Part shown: in pieces, positions 59,498 to 64,000 of the stretch
Numbering within the stretch: position 1 is the first letter of the stretch
Layout: each line of letters opens with the position of its first letter
Assembly: GCA_017654735.1 (NCBI GenBank)
Contig: JADPYG010000089.1
Location: 692,001-756,000 of the forward strand
Length of the DNA stretch: 64,000 bases
Direction of reading: 5' to 3'
From: Vishniacozyma victoriae
Lineage: Eukaryota; Basidiomycota; Tremellomycetes; Tremellales; Bulleribasidiaceae
The notes under the pieces: model-generated
The model's database searches: none
Told to the model about the DNA's origin: nothing
What the model saw: only the letters and a program-made list of their open reading frames with translations
Translations under genes and position numbers: made by a program

Positions 59498-62400
59498 TCA
59501 GACATAAACAGCAGCAGAGAAAATAGCAGGTCGATGATCACTGCTAGTCAGCACGGTATACTTCAAGAGCAATGACAGACTTACGATCTTCCCTCCAGTT
59601 GACGCATCCCCAAATCATCAATAGTCCCATAATGTAAACATACCACCTCTCCCTTCTGATGCCTCCTCGGCAATTTCGCACCAATCTGTTCTTCCGACAA
59701 ATGTGGTACAGGAGCCGAAAGTACATTACGCCCAGGTAACATATTCGGTAGATCCCTGATGAACTTCATGAATGCTCCCCTCTGTTCTTCCCTATCCACA
59801 TGTGTAGTAGATGTAGAAGGTGTATTCTCAGATTTAGAATGATGTAACATCAAATTCTCGGCTGGGTGGGGGCGAGAAGGCGAATGAGAGGATTTTCGAT
59901 GCATGTTGAGAGATGATGTGGTGTTTGGGGCGGAAGGTTCGTTACCTGCTGAATTATGTTGGCGGAAAGGTGGTTTAGGTCCATGGGTTGGTACGTCCGA
60001 ATTGGCTCTTGGTCTGAAATTTACGAGATCATGATCATGATCAGGTCGATCACGTTTAGCACTAGGTGAAGCGAGTTCGAAAGTGATAGTAGGTCTAGAT
60101 GGTGATGACGGGATTGTGGAATGGCCCAATAACGGATGCCTCGCCGACGACGAGAGAGGAGATAAAGCAGGCGGCGTGGTTCGAGCAGATCTAGGGTTGC
60201 TCAAAAGCATCTCTTCGGGTTCTGATGGGAGTTCCCGAGCCCTGAGAGTGGGCGATGCTGTTGGAGAATCCACGAGTGCGGAGCCGGACGGAGGAGGCGG
60301 CGTGGACGGTAGAGAGCCTTGGGTTCGTGCTTGAGGCGAATTCTCCATCGAAGGTGACCGGACCATAGATGCTCGAATATGTCCCCCGAAATTACTCAGG
60401 ACATTGGATATTCGAGAAGATTTTTTCTCTCTTGGTACCGGGATATCGTCCGCCGGCACATCCGCATCGGGCTCGACATGAGCTTTCCACAAGACACGAT
60501 CACACTATCATCAGCTCAATCTCTGATAGGCCGAGTTAGCTTACCCAACTTGGAACTCTCTGCTTCTTGGAAGTATCATATATACCTTCACGAGTATCCG
60601 CTTCCATATCCACCTCATCACCCTCGCCAGTATTCACCGATCGACCAGAAACTGTACGTTTCAATATCGACATACGACGTACAGGTGGCGGCCTCTGTGG
60701 CGGGGACGCCGTCAGTCTCGACGAGGCCACGGATGGTCGTCGCATATCCCCATTATACGAATTTGGGGACATGGGTAGGGGTATAGGTAATCTCTGAGGA
60801 GGTGTACTCGGTACTTCCATCGCCGGGGTCGGAGGTGCCAAGCGGGACTGGAACGAAACAACCGAAGACATGGATGTACGTCGCGAAACATCGACCGATT
60901 CTCGAGGTGATTTCCCCAATCCGCCCGAAACGTTCCTCTTGCGTTTCCCATCATCTTTATCTTTATCCTTGTCTCTTGCAAGTACATCCAATTTGCAGTA
61001 ACTCAAGAACTTTTTAGTCTTGGATTTGATGGCGACTTCAAGAGCTTTATGTCGGGAGCCATATGCGGTTGAATCGATATGCTTTCCTGACCTTACGTCT
61101 GAATCGTCGTCTGTCCCAGCGAATGATGGGCGTTCGGAAGAGAAAGATCGTCGGGATTGGGTATCGGTAAGATATTCACTGGTCTGATAATGATCTTCTG
61201 ATTCCTCTTCCTCCATCGTGATTGGGGTGAGGTTCTTGGCTAGATCTTTTGCTACCTCTTTGGCGCCCGTATCGCGCCTTCCATCGATCGTACCGCCCCG
61301 CTTGAGAGTGCGACGTAGGATACGGTTGGTGGTTCGTACGGATTTCCATACGTCGTACTAAAAGTCAGCTTGACTTGTATCGGTGGGCTTACCTTGAAAG
61401 TCGGTGCGAAATCTATAGGTGCCTCGCAGAATCCGGGGAATGGATTGTTGTCTGGATCCTTCATGACTCCGCGCAGCTGGTCCCACATGAGCAGCTCGGG
61501 GTAGTCTGTCATCAGTATCTGTCATGTCTTATGTTTGCAAGGCGTACTCTTCTGCTCGACAAGCCATTGGGCATGTAAACGAGACATATCCAGCCGGAAG
61601 TTCACTATCATCAGTACACAGTGACAAACTGGGTACTCACAATCTCCACACCAAAAGACCGAATCGAACCGATCTGCAATATCCGTTTCATCATTCCTTG
61701 GATCGTCTTTCGGTAAGAATGTATCGAGGTTCAACTCGGCTTTGATCTTGATGATATTTGCTAAACGAGCGGAAACGCGTTTGGTATGAGCTGCCAAATG
61801 AGAGTTGACAAATAAGAATCGATGATCGGCGAGTTTCAAGCTGATTCCGCTGATTGTCAGTGATTGGTCGCAAGTCCAAACGGGACACTTACATTGCGCC
61901 TTTGTTGCCTAGTCTTCCACCGGCGAGTCCGGCGGTGACAAAGTCCTTGTCCACTCCTTGGACCAAGTGTTCACAACCCTTGTAAACGTATACACTGATG
62001 TACATGCCCATCAACCTCTCCTTGATAACATGGACATACGACCCAGTTCCCATCCCAAGCCTAGCAGGCTCAGTGACCGGTATTACAATTCCCGGACGAT
62101 CAGGTCTGGAGTTGACCGGAAGTGAAGCGCAGCCCTCTTTTCTGGGTAAAGGCGGGGGTAGATCCAGATCATCTTCAATACCTGATGAAGCGGGCGATGA
62201 CGAGTTTGATGACTCGCCTCGACTCAGTGGGGATGTTGCCAATTGAGGAGCTAGAAAATTTGTTGGAAGCGATGACTCAAAGATGGATGGTGAAGGTGGA
62301 GCTTGTTTGGGAATGGGCACAGTCGGTGTTTCCGCTTGAATGACCTCGGGCGCGGATGATGATCTTGCTAAAGCAGGGCCAGCTGGTGCGAGGGATGTAG

Positions 62401-63266
62401 AAGCGGGATGTAGTCGAGGCGAGTTCGGCGCTGTGGGGGAATTTGCGCCCTGATTCGATTTTAGAGTAGGTCCACAGAACCAATCTATCATCAGCCCAAC
62501 TCACATCAAGAACATACCATCAAGCATATTACTCCATCCTTTCTGAGCTTGACTCTTTGTACCAGAAGGAGTAGGCGGTAAAGGTGAAGCAGTCCTAGGT
62601 GGTTGCTCCTCCTCATCAGACGACGAAGAGGAGTCGCTCTCTTCGTCCTTTTTATTCTCTTCTTTATCTTTGTCCTTCTTCTTGTGATGTCCCACACGGA
62701 CACTCATGCCCTTCATGACTCCTCCTAGACCTCGAGGCACACCACTTGGGGTCGGACATTCCTGGCCTGCGACGACAATTATGTGGTATGGATGTTTGTT
62801 TTCGATAGGTAGCTTCGGGATAGTATCCTTTTCGGTTTCCTGTGGTGGCTCATATGTCGGGACTGTCCCAAGCAGTACTGACAGATCTCCTTTAGGCTAT
62901 TCAATCAGCCCCGGATGCCTTATCAAGACATACCAAAGAATCCCCCATATTCCAAGTAATCATAAACACCTTGATAGCCTCCCTATCTTTAATACTCTGC
63001 ACAGACGATCCAGGCGTATCCGCAGGTCCAGTCCTAGCTCTCTCAAGCCTCTCTCCAAACGACATCCTTCTCGTATGTGCCGACTCCTCCCTCGTATCCG
63101 CCCTGAATAGTGCGTGTAATCTTGATAATACATTAGGTCCATCTTGTGGGCCATCTTGTGTATTGGATGTTGACGTTGATGTGGTATAAGGGTATGTTTG
63201 AGGATGGGGCGATAGCTGTCTCGTATTCGAGCTCGTGCCCACTACGGGAAATGCAGCTGAACTCAT
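59498..63266 (-). CDS. Inositol polyphosphate 5-phosphatase with large insertions
   Basis: Hydrolyses the 5-phosphate of PI(4,5)P2 and/or soluble inositol phosphates. Motifs in order: KVFMITWNMGDS, VVAGQECPTPSG, KGAM-type loop GLAGGRLGNKGAM, LFVNSHLAAHTKRVSARLAN, FWCGDFNFRLDMSRLHAQW, FAPTFKYDVWKS, VPSWCDRVLWKAH and, over the last intron (GCTGACTAGCAG), GMRQLEGRSDHRPAIFSAAV. The catalytic Asn, Asp, and His are therefore all present. Disordered Ser/Pro-rich insertions split the domain after GQE, after APTFK (about 260 residues) and after WCDRVLWK (about 240 residues). No Sac1, SH2 or RhoGAP domain was seen. The stop at 59498 depends on splicing the last intron; without it the gene ends early at EGRS. 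Confidence 0.9.
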
Positions 63267-63590
63267 GATTATTTATATAATGTAGATCATGAGCTGCAGT
63301 CTAGCAATTCGGGTTGTAGGTACTAGATCTCGAGAGATACTATCGTCCGAATTTGAGACTTTCGTGTATTACTTGTGTCGGACTGATCTTGGGGGGTGGG
63401 GTGCTCGCTATAGTATTGACATCGAGTTGCCAGGCCGGCAAGGCAATGATTGAACCCAGCGAGGGGTAGACGTAGTATGTATTATAGGAGTGTAAAGACA
63501 AGAAATCAAAGGAGAGAAATGCGCGAACCGAGTTGTGAAATGACGTTGTTGATACGAGTATCAATCATCCTTTCGTTTCCCCATTTTACA
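63267..63590. other. Divergent intergenic region
   Basis: About 320 bp between the divergent 5-phosphatase and PIG-Y-like genes. No other feature was recognised. An in-frame upstream extension of the next gene (from 63450) lacks a good context. Confidence 0.45.
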
Positions 63591-63938
63591 ATGGATATTT
63601 CACGCTCTAAGGAACAGACTCAGTCTATGAAGCACAGTATGGCCGGAACGATCGCACCGCCTCCTCTCGAGCTATCATCAAAAGCCCTCTACGTTGCTGC
63701 GACCACAGCATTTGTAGCCTCCGTCTTGGCGTTATCTCTAGCAATATCGTGTTTCGCCTGCGCCCTTCCTCTTCATGTAAGCATATGTCATGTACCAGTG
63801 CTGATGATCTAGATGAGTATTTTGAAGCCTATATGCAAGGACGACCACTACAAGTATGTCTTGCCCCTGTTGACACCGACTACTGCTTGGTTCGTTATCG
63901 CCAACTGGGTCGGATGGGAATACTTTCGAAACGCATAG
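63591..63938 (+). CDS. PIG-Y/Eri1-like small subunit of GPI-GlcNAc transferase
   Basis: PIG-Y helps the first step of GPI-anchor synthesis on the ER membrane. From ATG 63591 the protein has about 103 residues: a hydrophilic start, a first membrane helix TAFVASVLALSLAISCFACA, then (over an intron ending GCTGATGATCTAG) SILKPICKDDHYKYVLPLL, and a second helix TPTTAWFVIANWVGWEYF ending RNA. The two-helix layout and the end LPLLTPTTAWFVIANWVGW with YFRNA resemble the end of PIG-Y (LP..P...FF...W.G...FRHN). The call rests on this pattern and size. It is short enough to be missed by automatic annotation. Confidence 0.6.
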
Positions 63939-64000
63939 TCGACCTGTCTGTTGTTGGCGAGAGCCACACGTTCAAGTGTCTCTTGACAGCGATACGCCAC

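Noticed and set aside
59581..60492. 5-phosphatase ending at EGRS without the SDHRP motif
   Set aside because: Splicing a 3' intron ending GCTGACTAGCAG adds SDHRPAIFSAAVYV, so the enzyme is complete.

Overview
The window is nuclear DNA of an intron-dense fungus, most likely a basidiomycete yeast of the Tremellomycetes (Cryptococcus/Kwoniella type). I infer this from nearly every gene being cut by short introns (mostly 32-60 nt) with GTRNGT donors and a CTRAY branch site lying almost on top of the 3' AG, from very compact spacing between genes on both strands, and from the gene content (a NIC1-type nickel transporter, UGGT, HET-C, an ApsA/Num1-like protein). No CRISPR, prokaryotic operon, tRNA, rRNA or transposon was recognised. 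CDS coordinates give the outer limits; exon joins are described in the evidence and were checked by reading frame and family motifs unless stated otherwise.

Layout. 0-9 kb: partial ceramide synthase (-), U1A/U2B''-like snRNP protein (+), a Q/N-rich unknown (-), ERV25 p24 cargo receptor (-) with a 4-nt micro-exon, and cysteinyl-tRNA synthetase (+) with two possible starts. 9-20 kb: KGD2 (+), a CSC1/OSCA-type channel (+), FKBP12 (+) converging on a WD40-cyclophilin (-), and a UBAC2/Dsc2-like UBA-rhomboid (+). 19.8-28.3 kb: two small unknowns (-), the spliceosomal helicase DHX35 (-), NIC1 (+), a short-chain dehydrogenase (-) and a basic unknown (+). 29-39 kb: HET-C (-) with unusually long introns, then a large ApsA/Num1-like PH protein (+) with about 520 residues of IVEVPV repeats.

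39-50.7 kb is looser and looks partly accessory: a Nis1-like secreted protein (-), a GT18-like glycosyltransferase with disrupted frame (-), SIP5 (+), flavocytochrome b2 (+), a mitochondrial unknown (-), and a cupin gene (-) broken by one base in an A-run. 50.7-64 kb: UGGT (-) divergent from KU80 (+), an inositol polyphosphate 5-phosphatase (-), and a short PIG-Y-like gene (+).

The genes are mostly housekeeping and do not form one pathway. Themes that recur are the ER/secretory pathway (ceramide synthase, ERV25, UBA-rhomboid, UGGT, PIG-Y), RNA splicing (U1A/U2B'', DHX35, WD40-cyclophilin) and mitochondria (KGD2, CYB2, possibly dual-targeted CysRS and FKBP12). The most interesting signals are the splicing geometry (branch A to AG of about 6-7 nt, with closer AGs skipped), the 4-nt exon, the alveolin-like repeats in a cortical anchor, and a structured 418-nt intron in HET-C.
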